Source: an uncultured Spirochaeta sp.
GTDB taxonomy: Bacteria > Spirochaetota > Spirochaetia > DSM-27196 > Alkalispirochaetaceae
Assembly (NCBI GenBank): GCA_913030605.1
Contig: CAJWEZ010000027.1
Span: 1-54,641, forward strand
DNA length: 54,641 nucleotides
Reading direction: 5' to 3'
The notes below the pieces were generated by a model. The model saw nothing but the letters and a program-made list of their open reading frames with translations. It searched no databases and was not told the DNA's origin. The translations under genes and the position numbers were made by a program. This document shows, one piece after another, positions 24,040 through 32,651 of the stretch (position 1 is the first letter of the stretch; every line of letters begins with the position of its first letter).

Positions 24040-25431
24040 ATGAGCACGCGAAGATTTCCCGAAGGGTTCCTGTGGGGCGTTGCCGCCGCCAGCTATCAGG
24101 TCGAGGGGGCCGCCGGCGAGGATGGCCGAGGCCCCAGTATATGGGACACGTTCTCCCACACTCCGGGGAAGGTTCTGCACGGACACACCGGGGACGTCTC
24201 GGTTGATCAGTACCATCGATATCCGGAGGACGCCGCACTCATGCGCGACCTCGGCGTGGGGGCCTATCGCTTTTCCATCGCCTGGCCGCGGGTGCAGCCC
24301 GCCGGCAGCGGTGCGTTCAATGAGCTCGGCTTCGACTACTACAAACGCCTGGCCGACGAACTTCACGGTGCCGGATTGAAGGCAGTGGCCACCCTGTACC
24401 ACTGGGACCTGCCCCAGGCCCTCGAGGACGCCGGCGGGTGGCCCATGCGTGATACGGCGATGCGTTTCGCTGACTACGCCGCCGAGACGTTTTCCCGGCT
24501 TGGTGACCACATCGACATGTGGATAACGATGAACGAGGCGTGGTGTTCCTCCGTGCTGGGGTACCACATCGGGGCCCACGCTCCTGGTCGGCAGGACCGG
24601 AGCGCCTCCTGGGCGGCGGGGCACCACCTGCTCCTGGCGCACGGTCTCTCGGTGCAGGCGTATCGCGCCGGTGGCGGGGGTGCGGCGGGCGCCGCTCCGA
24701 TCGGCATCACCCACAATCTGGAAACGCCGCACCCCGCGACGAATCGCACGGAGGACGCGGAAGCGGCGGACCGGGCGATGGACATGCGAACCCGCTTCTT
24801 TCTCGACCCGATCATCGGAAAGGGATATCCTCGGCGCCACTTTGACGCCTATCCCGGCGAGACACCGCCACCGATCGAGACCGGAGACATGGAGACGATC
24901 GCCTCACCGGTGGATTTCCTCGGTCTTAACTTCTATTTCGAGCCCACGCTCGCGGCGGCGCCGGTGGGGCAGGACGGTGAGGTCCGTGATGGTGTCGCGT
25001 GTCATCCCGAGGAGTTCAGGGAGGTCCCGACGCACCACGAGCGCACGGAAATGGACTGGCCGGTTACGCCGCGGGGGCTGTACCGCCACCTGAAACGGGT
25101 CTGGGAACACATCGGCGGCGCGGTCCCGCTCTACATCACCGAAAACGGATGCGCCATGCCCGACGAGCTCTCGGCCGACGGGCTCCGGTGCCACGACCCG
25201 CGCCGGGTGGCGTACCTTCGGGAACACTTTGCCGCCGCAGCGGACGCGATCGCCGACGGTGTAGACCTGAGGGGCTATTTTGTGTGGAGTCTCATCGACA
25301 ATTTCGAGTGGGCGTACGGGTACACGAAACGCTTCGGAATCGTCTACGCCGACTACGTCAACCAGCGTCGCGTTCCCAAGGACAGCTACTACTATCTGAG
25401 GGGCGTAATCTCTGGCGCGGAGCCGGTGTAG
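24040..25431 (+). CDS. GH1 beta-glycosidase (beta-glucosidase-like)
   Basis: 463 residues from ATG 24040 with AAGGA upstream, 16 nt after the mannosidase stop. The N-terminal RFPEGFLWGVAAASYQVEGA is the GH1 signature; the acid/base is E166 in TMNEAW and the nucleophile E368 in YITENGC, with the aglycone-site WSLIDNFEWAYGY near the end. Cytosolic. GH1 enzymes remove terminal beta-glucosyl, galactosyl or mannosyl units; the mannosidase partner leaves beta-gluco- or beta-mannosides as candidates. The 22-nt 3'-UTR motif starts 4 nt after its stop. Confidence 0.93.
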   Translation: MSTRRFPEGFLWGVAAASYQVEGAAGEDGRGPSIWDTFSHTPGKVLHGHTGDVSVDQYHRYPEDAALMRDLGVGAYRFSIAWPRVQPAGSGAFNELGFDYYKRLADELHGAGLKAVATLYHWDLPQALEDAGGWPMRDTAMRFADYAAETFSRLGDHIDMWITMNEAWCSSVLGYHIGAHAPGRQDRSASWAAGHHLLLAHGLSVQAYRAGGGGAAGAAPIGITHNLETPHPATNRTEDAEAADRAMDMRTRFFLDPIIGKGYPRRHFDAYPGETPPPIETGDMETIASPVDFLGLNFYFEPTLAAAPVGQDGEVRDGVACHPEEFREVPTHHERTEMDWPVTPRGLYRHLKRVWEHIGGAVPLYITENGCAMPDELSADGLRCHDPRRVAYLREHFAAAADAIADGVDLRGYFVWSLIDNFEWAYGYTKRFGIVYADYVNQRRVPKDSYYYLRGVISGAEPV

Positions 25432-25435
25432 GGCC

Positions 25436-25457
25436 TTGTATCCACAAACGTGTTGCA
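25436..25457 (+). repeat. 3'-UTR motif, copy B (downstream of GH1)
   Basis: TTGTATCCAC then AAACGTGTTGCA, in the sense direction, beginning 4 nt after the GH1 stop codon. Together with copy C it forms an inverted pair in the 173-nt convergent gap between GH1 and GNAT. The rest of this gap (25458-25553) shows no gene or clear structure. Confidence 0.65.
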
Positions 25458-25553
25458 AAAACACCACCAGCGCGTTGACAGCAAAGGACATACGCCCGTC
25501 GTACATTCGTGGTTAGCGCAACTCTTTCAGAGAGAAGGAATTCACAACTGTCG

Positions 25554-25575
25554 TGCAACAGTTTCGTGTATACAG
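25554..25575 (-). repeat. 3'-UTR motif, copy C (downstream of GNAT)
   Basis: On the minus strand CTGTATACAC then GAAACTGTTGCA, sense with respect to the GNAT gene, 29 nt after its stop. A GC-rich dyad (GGCGGGCCCGGCG region, 25583-25600) lies between the stop and the motif. Confidence 0.65.
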
Positions 25576-25604
25576 TCCAAGGATCCACACGCCGGGCCCG
25601 CCGG

Positions 25605-26159
25605 TTACAGTCGTTTCCCCAGAAACAGCAGCGACACCGCCTCCTCACCGCCCTCGGCGAGGGGGCGGGTGATCGCATCGACGTAGCCCGCACGGGAGTA
25701 GAACCGCACGTTACGGGCCCCGGGGCTGGTGACGAGATGCATGCCGCCGGCGCCGCGGGCCGCCACGGCGGACTCCAGCGACGCAACCAGCCGGCCGCCC
25801 AGCCCCCTGCCGCGACTGGCGGCGGTAAGGTTGATGTGAAGGTGAGCAGGGTACCGGTCGTAGAGGTCGTCGAACACGGCGACGTGGGGTGCCACCTCAT
25901 ACAGCTCGCGGTGCGCGCGGGTGTCCGCGACGCCGCAGATGTAGCCGAGTACGGTATCACCCTCGGTCGCGACAAACAGCAGCTCCGGCTCCCGCTCCAG
26001 GTAGTACCCGAAATAGCGCCACTGGAACATCTCACGGTCCACGGGCGTTTCGAACTCCGTGGTTGAGGCGGTTTCCCAGAACACCTGTTCCGCGCCGTCG
26101 GCCAGAAGGGCTCGGCTGGCGGGGGCGGCAGCGGCGATGGGAGTGATCGATTCCGGCAT
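25605..26159 (-). CDS. GNAT-family N-acetyltransferase
   Basis: 184 residues. The C-terminal part has the GNAT motif A region HINLTAASRGRGLGGRLVASLESA (about 110-132, Q/R-x-x-G-x-G/A-like pyrophosphate loop RGRGLGG) and motif B ending NVRFYSRAGYVDA. FVATEGDTVLGYICGVADT is the preceding beta strands. Substrate unknown. The ATG lies inside a 12-bp palindrome CATAGGCCTATG (26157-26168). A TACCAT hexamer ends 6 nt before the start and no clear ribosome-binding site is seen. Divergent from the HAD gene, convergent with GH1. Confidence 0.85.
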   Translation of the reverse strand: MPESITPIAAAAPASRALLADGAEQVFWETASTTEFETPVDREMFQWRYFGYYLEREPELLFVATEGDTVLGYICGVADTRAHRELYEVAPHVAVFDDLYDRYPAHLHINLTAASRGRGLGGRLVASLESAVAARGAGGMHLVTSPGARNVRFYSRAGYVDAITRPLAEGGEEAVSLLFLGKRL

Positions 26160-26202
26160 AGGCCTATGGTAACACGGCTGGCGTTTCGTGCAGGATGGGC
26201 AG

Positions 26203-26847
26203 ATGCGGCCTTACGACTACATCATCTGGGACTGGAACGGCACGCTCCTCGACGATCTGTGGCTGGCGCTGGAGGTTGCCAACGGCATGCTGCGCCGGCG
26301 CGGTCTGAGTGAGATGGATCCGAACGGGTATCGCGAGATATTCGACTTTCCGGTGGAGACCTACTACCGCGCCGCCGGCTTTGACTTTTCCCGGGAACCG
26401 TTTCCCGTACTCGCCGACGAGTTCATCGGCGAGTTCAACGCGCGGGTCACGGAATGCGAACTCCACCAAGGCGCCCGCGAGGTCCTCTCCGCGGTGGCGG
26501 AGGCGGGCATCCCGCAGGCGATTCTGTCGGCCAGTCGGCGGAGTTCACTGGTCTCGACGGTTGAGCACCACGGCCTCGGGGGCATGTTCCGCGAGCTTCA
26601 CGGCCTGGACGACCATCTGGCGGTATCCAAGGCCGAACTCGGCAGGCAGGTGGCGGCGTCGCTTCCCGCGGACCGCAGCCGTGTTGTCATGGTCGGGGAT
26701 ACCACCCACGACGCCGAAGTTGCCAGCGGCATGGGCATCCCCTGCGTCCTCGTGGCCGGTGGGCATCAGTCGGCGGCGCGGCTGCGGGCCACCGATCTCC
26801 CGGTGTACGACACACTCTCCGATTGGTGGGCGCATCGGCCCCGGTGA
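26203..26847 (+). CDS. HAD-superfamily hydrolase (phosphoglycolate phosphatase-like)
   Basis: 214 residues from ATG 26203 (AGGA 7-8 nt upstream; an upstream in-frame GTG is less likely). Motif I is WDWNGTLLDD with nucleophile D10, motif II the serine in ILSASRRSSL, and motif IV MVGDTTHDAEVA. The cap of about 60 residues after motif I gives subfamily IA. The motif I form DWNGT instead of DxDGT is common in a Gph-like clade. Likely a small-molecule phosphatase; substrate not predictable. Confidence 0.87.
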   Translation: MRPYDYIIWDWNGTLLDDLWLALEVANGMLRRRGLSEMDPNGYREIFDFPVETYYRAAGFDFSREPFPVLADEFIGEFNARVTECELHQGAREVLSAVAEAGIPQAILSASRRSSLVSTVEHHGLGGMFRELHGLDDHLAVSKAELGRQVAASLPADRSRVVMVGDTTHDAEVASGMGIPCVLVAGGHQSAARLRATDLPVYDTLSDWWAHRPR

Positions 26848-26871
26848 TCCGACTTCCAGCGGTGAACCTAC

Positions 26872-27192
26872 TCAGTAGTTGCCGCGCCAGGCACCCTCGG
26901 TCATCGGCGCGACCGGCGTCGTCGCGACGGATACCCGGTCACCGTCCATCAGGGGCGCGACGTGCTCTTTCCAGTGGTGATAGTGGTCGGTCTCCTTGTG
27001 CGCGTAGGTTGCGGCCTCATCCCGATACGCCTCGTAGAGGTAGTACGTCCCGGGCGACGCGGTGTCCTTCAGGACATCGAAGCGCAGAACCCCCGGTTCC
27101 GTGAGGGACGCCTCGTGGTTCTCGGTCGTCAGGCGCTCGAACTCCTGTTCACTCCCCGCCTTTACCCGGATGGTGATGATTCGCACGATCAT
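26872..27192 (-). CDS. Antibiotic biosynthesis monooxygenase-fold (LsrG-like) protein
   Basis: 106 residues from ATG 27192, chosen because AAAGGAGG is about 6 nt upstream; a start 16 codons earlier would overlap the FtsH stop. A dimeric alpha/beta barrel pattern is clear: MIVRIITIRVKAGSEQEFE, ENHEASLTEPGVLRFDVL, YYLYEAYRDEAA and HKETDHYHHW. The same spacing occurs in LsrG, which isomerises phospho-AI-2, and in quinol or heme monooxygenases. No lsr genes are nearby. Immediately downstream of ftsH, so probably co-transcribed with it. Confidence 0.83.
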   Translation of the reverse strand: MIVRIITIRVKAGSEQEFERLTTENHEASLTEPGVLRFDVLKDTASPGTYYLYEAYRDEAATYAHKETDHYHHWKEHVAPLMDGDRVSVATTPVAPMTEGAWRGNY

Positions 27193-27226
27193 TGGATGCC
27201 TCCTTTGCGGCTCTGCTGCGGTTCCT

Positions 27227-29086
27227 CTATTCGACGCCAAGCAGCTGCTCGACCTGCTCCCGAGTCACTTCTTCGTGCTCGAGAAGCGCCTCTGCGAGGC
27301 GGTCGAGTCCCTCGCGTTGCGCCCTGACCAGATCGGTGGCGCGGTTGTAGGCGTCGTTTAGAATCGATCGGATCTCGTCGTCCACCTCGCGGGCGGTGGC
27401 GTCACTGTACTGCCGCTGGTGTCCCAGCTCGCTTCCCAGGAACACCTCCCGTTCGCCGGAGCCAAGGGCGACGTTTCCGAATCGTTCGCTCATTCCCCAT
27501 TCCAGAACCATCTGCCGCGCGATCTGGTACGCCTGCTTGAGGTCGTTGGCTGCACCGCTGGTGATCTCTCCCATTACCTCTTCTTCCGCGGCACGGCCCC
27601 CCATCATGACCGCCAGGCGGTCGGTGATGTAGTCCCTCCGGTACAGATACTTGTCGCCCTCCGGAAGCTGCTCGGTGAGTCCCATAGCGCGTTCCCGCGG
27701 GATGATCGTCACCTTGTGCACCGGCTCGGCCTGCGGCACGTGGACCGCCACCAGGGCGTGTCCCGCCTCGTGGTAGGCGACGGTGCGCCGTTCTTCCTCG
27801 CTCATCACCACGCCGCTGCGTTCCAGACCGAGGACGATCTTGTCGCGGGCGGCGAGGATGTCGGCGTGGGTGACGGCAGTGCGTCGGGACCGGGCGGCCA
27901 TAAGAGACGCCTCGTTCAGCAGGTTTGCCAGGTCGGCGCCGCTGAATCCAGCGGTGCTGCGGGCGATCGCATCGATGTCAACATCGTCTGCCATGGGACG
28001 GCGTCCGGCGTGGATACGGAGAATCGCCTCACGATCGCGAACAGCCGGGGCGGGAACCGTCACCCGGCGGTCGAACCGGCCGGGACGCAGCAGGGCCGGG
28101 TCCAGAACATCGGGGCGGTTGGTCGCCGCCAGGACGATGACGCTTTCGGCCTGCTCAAAGCCGTCCATTTCGGAGAGCAGCTGGTTCAGCGTCTGTTCGC
28201 GTTCGTCGTGGCCGCCGCCCAGACCGGCGCCGCGCTGCCGGCCGATGGAATCGATCTCGTCGATAAAAATGATGGCGGGGCTGCTCTGCCGGGCGTCCTT
28301 GAAGAGGTCCCGGACGCGGGAGGCACCGACGCCGACGAACATCTCAACGAAGTCGGACCCGGAAATCGAATAGAACGGCACATCCGCCTCTCCCGCCACG
28401 GCCCGCGCCAGGAGCGTTTTCCCGGATCCCGGCGGACCGACCATGAGAATGCCGTGGGGAATCTTGGCCCCGATCGCCTGGTACCGATCCGGGTGTTTCA
28501 GGAAGTCGACAACCTCCGTAAGTTCCACCTTCGCGGAGTCCGCTCCGGCGACGTCGCCGAATGTGGTACTGCTGTCTGTCTTCTGGAACTTTCGGGCCGT
28601 GTTGCGTCCCACGTTGAACATGCCCTGCATGCCGCCGCCGCCGCCTTGGTTGCGCATCGCCCGTGACATGCGGACAAACAGCCAGATCATGATCGCGAAC
28701 GGAAGGAGGTTCAGCAGGATCGCCAGACCGGAGTTGTCCCGCGTGGGCAGCGTGTTAACCTCGACCCCCTGGCGATCCAGGGAATCGAGGAAGTCACCGG
28801 AGACGGACGTCGGGATGAAGGTGCGGAACTCGGTGATCGACTGGTCGTTGTACGAGCGGGACTCGTTGAGGGTCCCGCTGATCGTCTCTTCCTGAATCGT
28901 GATTGATGCCACGTTTCCGTCGTCGAGCTGCCGCGCGAAAAAGGAGTACGGAACCGTAGGTTGACGTCCGTCGAGAAAGAGCGTCGACAGCGAGGGTATC
29001 AGAAACAGGAGCGGAATAAGGGCAAACATCGCCATGCGGCGTCGACGCTGCATGTCCGAGGGTTGCCGGTTGTTGGTGTCAGCCAT
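27227..29086 (-). CDS. ftsH: ATP-dependent zinc metalloprotease FtsH
   Basis: 619 residues. Two membrane spans (about 18-38 and 120-140) flank a periplasmic domain. The AAA module has Walker A GPPGSGKT at 217-224, Walker B IIFIDE at 272-277 and the second region of homology ending RPGRFDR near 340. The zinc protease motif HEAGH is at 439-443, with the third ligand aspartate in [10 protein letters not shown]. It degrades unfolded or unassembled membrane proteins and specific cytosolic regulators. No obvious Shine-Dalgarno precedes the ATG. It follows the patatin gene by 30 nt, not the usual tilS-hpt context. Confidence 0.97.
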   Translation of the reverse strand: MADTNNRQPSDMQRRRRMAMFALIPLLFLIPSLSTLFLDGRQPTVPYSFFARQLDDGNVASITIQEETISGTLNESRSYNDQSITEFRTFIPTSVSGDFLDSLDRQGVEVNTLPTRDNSGLAILLNLLPFAIMIWLFVRMSRAMRNQGGGGGMQGMFNVGRNTARKFQKTDSSTTFGDVAGADSAKVELTEVVDFLKHPDRYQAIGAKIPHGILMVGPPGSGKTLLARAVAGEADVPFYSISGSDFVEMFVGVGASRVRDLFKDARQSSPAIIFIDEIDSIGRQRGAGLGGGHDEREQTLNQLLSEMDGFEQAESVIVLAATNRPDVLDPALLRPGRFDRRVTVPAPAVRDREAILRIHAGRRPMADDVDIDAIARSTAGFSGADLANLLNEASLMAARSRRTAVTHADILAARDKIVLGLERSGVVMSEEERRTVAYHEAGHALVAVHVPQAEPVHKVTIIPRERAMGLTEQLPEGDKYLYRRDYITDRLAVMMGGRAAEEEVMGEITSGAANDLKQAYQIARQMVLEWGMSERFGNVALGSGEREVFLGSELGHQRQYSDATAREVDDEIRSILNDAYNRATDLVRAQREGLDRLAEALLEHEEVTREQVEQLLGVE

Positions 29087-29116
29087 ATGGCGACCAACAT
29101 ACTAACGAAACGGGTA

Positions 29117-29956
29117 TCACGTCGATGCGGGGGTGGTCCCCGGCGATGGGAGCAACGTGGGGTCCGCCGCGTCGAGCGCCGCCTCGGCGGCGGCCTCACC
29201 ACGGGCGATCATGTCGTCGGCGTGGGACAGGTCGTGGTAGCTGAAGTCGGTGAGGTCCGGCTGAATAACGATGTCCGCCTCCTCCCTTCCGGCAACGCTG
29301 GTGCGGTCAAGGAGCATGGCAAAGCTGCGGAACGTCACGTCCAACAGGTTGACCGGAAGCTCCGCGCCCGGCCGTTGGGCGTTCAGGTCCACGGCGATGA
29401 CCACCGTGGCCCCCATGTCGCGGAGGAGGGCACTGGGAAGGTTGTTGATTACGCCGCCGTCAACCAGGGCGCGATCGCTCTCCATCAGGGGCTCGAAGAT
29501 ACCGGGTACGGAACAGCTGGCCCGCACGGCGGTGGCGACGGGGCCGTTGGAAAAGACAACCTCGGCGCCCCGGGAAATATCGGTGGTGACGGCCCGGAAG
29601 GGAATCGAAAGTTCTTCGAAGGTGAGTTCTCCCAGCAGCTCGTCGATGAACACCTCCAGTTTTCTCGCGGTCACGAGCCCCATGCCGGACAGCGTCGGCG
29701 CCACGAGCTTCTGCCACTTGAGGCCGTCGGCGATCTCCATCATCCGACGCCAGTCGTAGCCGCCCGCGACGAGGGCGCCGACGATCGACCCCACGCTCGT
29801 TCCGGCGACGCGATCGATAACGATGCCGCGTTCCTGGAGTACCTTCAAGACACCGATATGAGCGTAGCCCCTGGCGGCCCCGCCGCTCAGGGCGAGGCCG
29901 ACAACCGGGGCGGGCCGTTTATGGATTGCCGTGCGCCAGTTCATCCTGGTGGTCAT
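29117..29956 (-). CDS. Patatin-like phospholipase (RssA/NTE family)
   Basis: About 279 residues. VGLALSGGAARGYAHIGVL contains the oxyanion-hole glycine motif, GTSVGSIVGAL the nucleophile serine (G-x-S-x-G), and DGGVINNLP the catalytic aspartate (DGG). This is the bacterial patatin / RssA-type lipase signature set. No signal peptide, so probably cytosolic or peripheral membrane. The start is uncertain: ATG 29956 and 29944 are both possible and either overlaps the end of the lipoprotein gene by 26-38 nt; an extended frame reaches 29983. It likely trims phospholipid or lysolipid acyl chains; the neighbouring FtsH suggests a membrane-quality function, which is inference. Confidence 0.87.
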   Translation of the reverse strand: MTTRMNWRTAIHKRPAPVVGLALSGGAARGYAHIGVLKVLQERGIVIDRVAGTSVGSIVGALVAGGYDWRRMMEIADGLKWQKLVAPTLSGMGLVTARKLEVFIDELLGELTFEELSIPFRAVTTDISRGAEVVFSNGPVATAVRASCSVPGIFEPLMESDRALVDGGVINNLPSALLRDMGATVVIAVDLNAQRPGAELPVNLLDVTFRSFAMLLDRTSVAGREEADIVIQPDLTDFSYHDLSHADDMIARGEAAAEAALDAADPTLLPSPGTTPAST

Positions 29957-30839
29957 ACTGCGCCGCTTCGTCGTGTTCGTCAACGTCGAGGACGTGATCG
30001 TTGTCGGTGTCGCGACCGAAGTCCGCGGAGCGGGAGATGGCGGTGAACAGCCCCCGGAGCAGAGCGGTTTCGTCGGCGCCGTTGTCGGCGGCGTGGCCGT
30101 CCAGGGTGATCGCGCCGGCGGTCGCCAGGGCGTTCATCTCCTCTCCGATCCCACCGAACCATTGTGCGACCCGGAACGCCACAATGATCTGGTTGTCCTG
30201 GTCGACGGCGACGGAGAACCCGTTGGTCACGCCATTGGGCGCCAGCTCGAAACTGGCATCCACGGCCGAGGAGAACGAAAAGGGCACCGGAGAACCGCCG
30301 GCGGGAGTGTAGGTTCCGGCGAGGTACATGGAGTAGCCGTAGAGGGGGTCTCCGGGTTGCACCAGCTGGGCGCCGGTGCCGTCGGTGTCGTGGTCGTCAA
30401 CCTCGTTCAGGTCGATTTCGATGTCGACGTACGTCCCGACCGGGATTGCGGTGGTATCGACGGCCGGGGTTACGGTGCCGTCCATCAGGTCGATGACGCG
30501 GGGCCGCTCGAAGCGTACGTCGCGATCCTCGCCGGTCTCGGATTCGTTCTGAAGGTCGATTTCCTCCACCGACAGGCGCGCATCGGACAGCGTGATCTCT
30601 CCAACCGCGGTGCCGCTGTCATCGGTTACCGGAATCGGTGTTGTCGCGGTGGCAGTGGTGACGGCGGAGGCGGCGGCGGATACCGATGGCGACTCCGGAG
30701 TCAGGCCGGTCGCCTGAAAAGAGAGATTGACGGATGCGACATCCTGGGAGCCGCCGGCGGCGGTGGCGCTGCAGGAGCCAAGAAGTCCGAGGACCACGGC
30801 TCCCGTCGCGAGGGTCAGTACGGTACGCGATTTTGTCAT
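29919..30839 (-). CDS. Lipoprotein with an EF-hand-like calcium loop
   Basis: 306 residues from ATG 30839 (AGGAGG 7 nt upstream). A lipoprotein signal peptide ends in the lipobox LLGSC (cysteine about residue 23). The body is low-complexity and rich in T, S, D and A, with beta-sandwich-like stretches (ASVNLSFQATGL, IPVGTYVDIEIDLNEVDD) reminiscent of DUF4382-type lipoproteins. Near the C-terminus DTDNDHVLDVDE has acidic residues at loop positions 1, 3, 5, 9 and 12, a complete calcium-binding EF-hand/dockerin-type loop. Function unknown; probably an envelope calcium-binding lipoprotein. Confidence 0.7.
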   Translation of the reverse strand: MTKSRTVLTLATGAVVLGLLGSCSATAAGGSQDVASVNLSFQATGLTPESPSVSAAASAVTTATATTPIPVTDDSGTAVGEITLSDARLSVEEIDLQNESETGEDRDVRFERPRVIDLMDGTVTPAVDTTAIPVGTYVDIEIDLNEVDDHDTDGTGAQLVQPGDPLYGYSMYLAGTYTPAGGSPVPFSFSSAVDASFELAPNGVTNGFSVAVDQDNQIIVAFRVAQWFGGIGEEMNALATAGAITLDGHAADNGADETALLRGLFTAISRSADFGRDTDNDHVLDVDEHDEAAQYDHQDELAHGNP

Positions 30840-30850
30840 GTGATTTCCTC

Positions 30851-30876
30851 CTGACCGCAACGATAGCGTCGCGCGG
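30851..30876 (-). promoter_or_regulatory. Leader hairpin upstream of the lipoprotein gene
   Basis: GACCGC and GCGGTC arms with an inner ACG/CGT pairing lie just before the AGGAGG site of the lipoprotein gene. The remaining gap to the cyclase stop (30877-30939) holds nothing I recognise. Confidence 0.35.
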
Positions 30877-30939
30877 TCAAGACGACTCGGACGTTTGGTG
30901 AAGGCTCCGTGAAGATTGCGGCCTGAGCGCGAGGACGGC

Positions 30940-32607
30940 CTATTTGGAATCCATGACGGTGGCGCCGTCCCAGTCCTCCGACGGCGGCGTCTCCGCGAGC
31001 CGTTGCGCCCGTTCCAGGTACATCGCGGCGGCGTGGTCCTCCGGGAGCAGATCGAGCACCGTGCGGAACCCGTCGGCGGCCTCGGAAAAGCGGCGGGCGT
31101 AGTACGCCGCCACGGCCTCGGCGTGAATCGGCCATGCCCGCTCCTCCGCCGGCGACAGGGTGGAACGGGCGGTGTAAATGCGTTCACCAACCGTCTTGCC
31201 TTTGACGACGACGGTGTCGATCAGGCGGCACGGAACGGTATCGGCGACGCGGTCGGCGACACTGGATGAGATCACCAGCGGCTGGTGGTAGTATTTTGTG
31301 AGCCCCTCCAGCCGGGACGCCAGGTTCACCGTATCACCGATCACGGTGTAGTCCATCTTGCGTTCGCTTCCGATGTTGCCCACCGTGACCTCGCCGAAGT
31401 TGATTCCCAGTCCGGTTGTGAATGGTGGCAACCCGGAGGCCTCGAGATCGCGGTTGAACGCGTCGAGGGCATCGACGATCGAAACCGCCGCCTGAACGGC
31501 GTCGAGGGCGTCGTTTTCATGCTGTACCGGCGCGCCGAAGAACGCCATGACCGCGTCGCCGATGTATTTGTCCACGATGCCGTGACGGTCCATGATGATG
31601 TCCACCAGGATCGAAAAGTAGCGGTTGAGGGTCGCCACCAGTTCGTCGGGTCGGGAGCGCTCGGAAATGGTTGTAAAGCTGCGAATGTCGCTGAATAGAA
31701 TCGCGACATCCCGCGTATCGCCCACGAGCATAGACTCCGGATTGGCAAAAATCGTCTCGATCACGTCGTTGGGAACGTACTTCTGAAAGATGTTGCGGAT
31801 CTTCTGTTCGTTCCGTTTGGCCACGGCTGCGTTCAGCGCGTAGTCCTTGATCTGCTCGTAGGAGCCCTCCAGCTGCGCCATCATCGTGTTGAACGTATGC
31901 GCAAGACGGCCCACCTCGTCGTCGTACAGAACCTCGACACGTGTTGTGAGATCGCCGCGATCGATGATGTGCTGGAGCATCCCCACCATGTTCCCCAGCG
32001 GCCTCGTGAGCACGTTGGACAGCACGATGAGGGCAGTGGAGGCTGCGGCAACGACGAGCAGCGTGATGACGATGCTCCGGCGGATGATCTCACTTACCGT
32101 GGCGTAGAACGTTTCCGACGCTTCGGTGACCAGCACCTCCCAGTCGAAGGGGGGAAACGCAAAGGCGTAGCCGACGCGGGGTTCATCGCGGATGGTAAGC
32201 TCAACCCAGCCGCGATACTCCTCGCGGGCGAGCGTCTGGAGGTGGTGCCACTCATCGGGGCGCAGTTGCTCGCGACCGATGGGACGCGTGGAAAACGCGA
32301 TGCTGCTGTCCGCTTCGAGTGCCATGATCAGCTCGCCCGGGCTGCGGATCATTTCGATCGCCCGGCTGACCACCGACTGGCGGCTCACGGCCCGCAGGTC
32401 CTCACGGTCCTCGAGCCCGTTGTTGACCAGGAGGTCCCACTGTTCCCCGGCGTACGATTCCAGCTGTTCCGCCTTGAACGCCAGAAACTCGATGGCGACG
32501 CGGGTGATCCCGGAGCGGGCGGACAATGCAGAACTGGTGCCAATGACCAGCATCGAGAGAACGGTGAGGGGAAGCATCACGATGATGAGTTTTGTCCGAA
32601 TTCGCAT
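30940..32607 (-). CDS. Membrane class III adenylate/guanylate cyclase with HAMP domain
   Basis: 555 residues from ATG 32607 (GGAGAAG 3-4 nt upstream). An N-terminal span (TKLIIVMLPLTVLSMLVIG), an extracytoplasmic sensor of about 150 residues, a second span (SIVITLLVVAAASTALIVLS), HAMP (TRPLGNMVGMLQHIIDRGDL), then the CHD domain. Metal aspartates are in ILFSDIRSFTTISE and GDAVMAFFGAP, and VIGDTVNLASRLEG provides the nucleobase and transition-state region. The lysine in DKYIGD favours ATP. A TPR-like tail follows. It makes cAMP in response to an external signal (ligand unknown). Divergent from the coiled-coil gene through a 33-nt region. Confidence 0.9.
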   Translation of the reverse strand: MRIRTKLIIVMLPLTVLSMLVIGTSSALSARSGITRVAIEFLAFKAEQLESYAGEQWDLLVNNGLEDREDLRAVSRQSVVSRAIEMIRSPGELIMALEADSSIAFSTRPIGREQLRPDEWHHLQTLAREEYRGWVELTIRDEPRVGYAFAFPPFDWEVLVTEASETFYATVSEIIRRSIVITLLVVAAASTALIVLSNVLTRPLGNMVGMLQHIIDRGDLTTRVEVLYDDEVGRLAHTFNTMMAQLEGSYEQIKDYALNAAVAKRNEQKIRNIFQKYVPNDVIETIFANPESMLVGDTRDVAILFSDIRSFTTISERSRPDELVATLNRYFSILVDIIMDRHGIVDKYIGDAVMAFFGAPVQHENDALDAVQAAVSIVDALDAFNRDLEASGLPPFTTGLGINFGEVTVGNIGSERKMDYTVIGDTVNLASRLEGLTKYYHQPLVISSSVADRVADTVPCRLIDTVVVKGKTVGERIYTARSTLSPAEERAWPIHAEAVAAYYARRFSEAADGFRTVLDLLPEDHAAAMYLERAQRLAETPPSEDWDGATVMDSK

Positions 32608-32622
32608 TTCTTCTCCGCCTGC

Positions 32623-32651
32623 ATTGTATACTGATTCCGTATGGCTGCCAG
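32623..32651 (-). promoter_or_regulatory. Overlapping divergent promoters, cyclase and coiled-coil genes
   Basis: Minus strand: CTGGCA (32651-32646), 17-nt spacer, TACAAT (32628-32623) for the cyclase. Plus strand: TATACT (32627-32632) ends 8 nt before the ATG of the coiled-coil gene, which has no ribosome-binding site. The two -10 hexamers overlap, so the two promoters should compete. Confidence 0.45.

Noticed and set aside
25436..25450. TATCCACA within copy B considered as a DnaA box (origin)
   Set aside because: Other copies read TATACAC or TATACAG, there is no box cluster, AT-rich unwinding region or dnaA/dnaN gene nearby.
25440..25560. GTTAGC/GTTGC-like cores considered as an integron attC site
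   Set aside because: No matching R'/R'' pair with proper spacing and no integrase; the sequence does not fold like attC.
25436..25575. Inverted pair of the 22-nt motif considered as a 140-bp MITE with terminal inverted repeats
   Set aside because: No target-site duplication is seen, and single copies occur elsewhere beside stop codons in sense orientation, so convergent 3' ends explain the inverted pair more simply.
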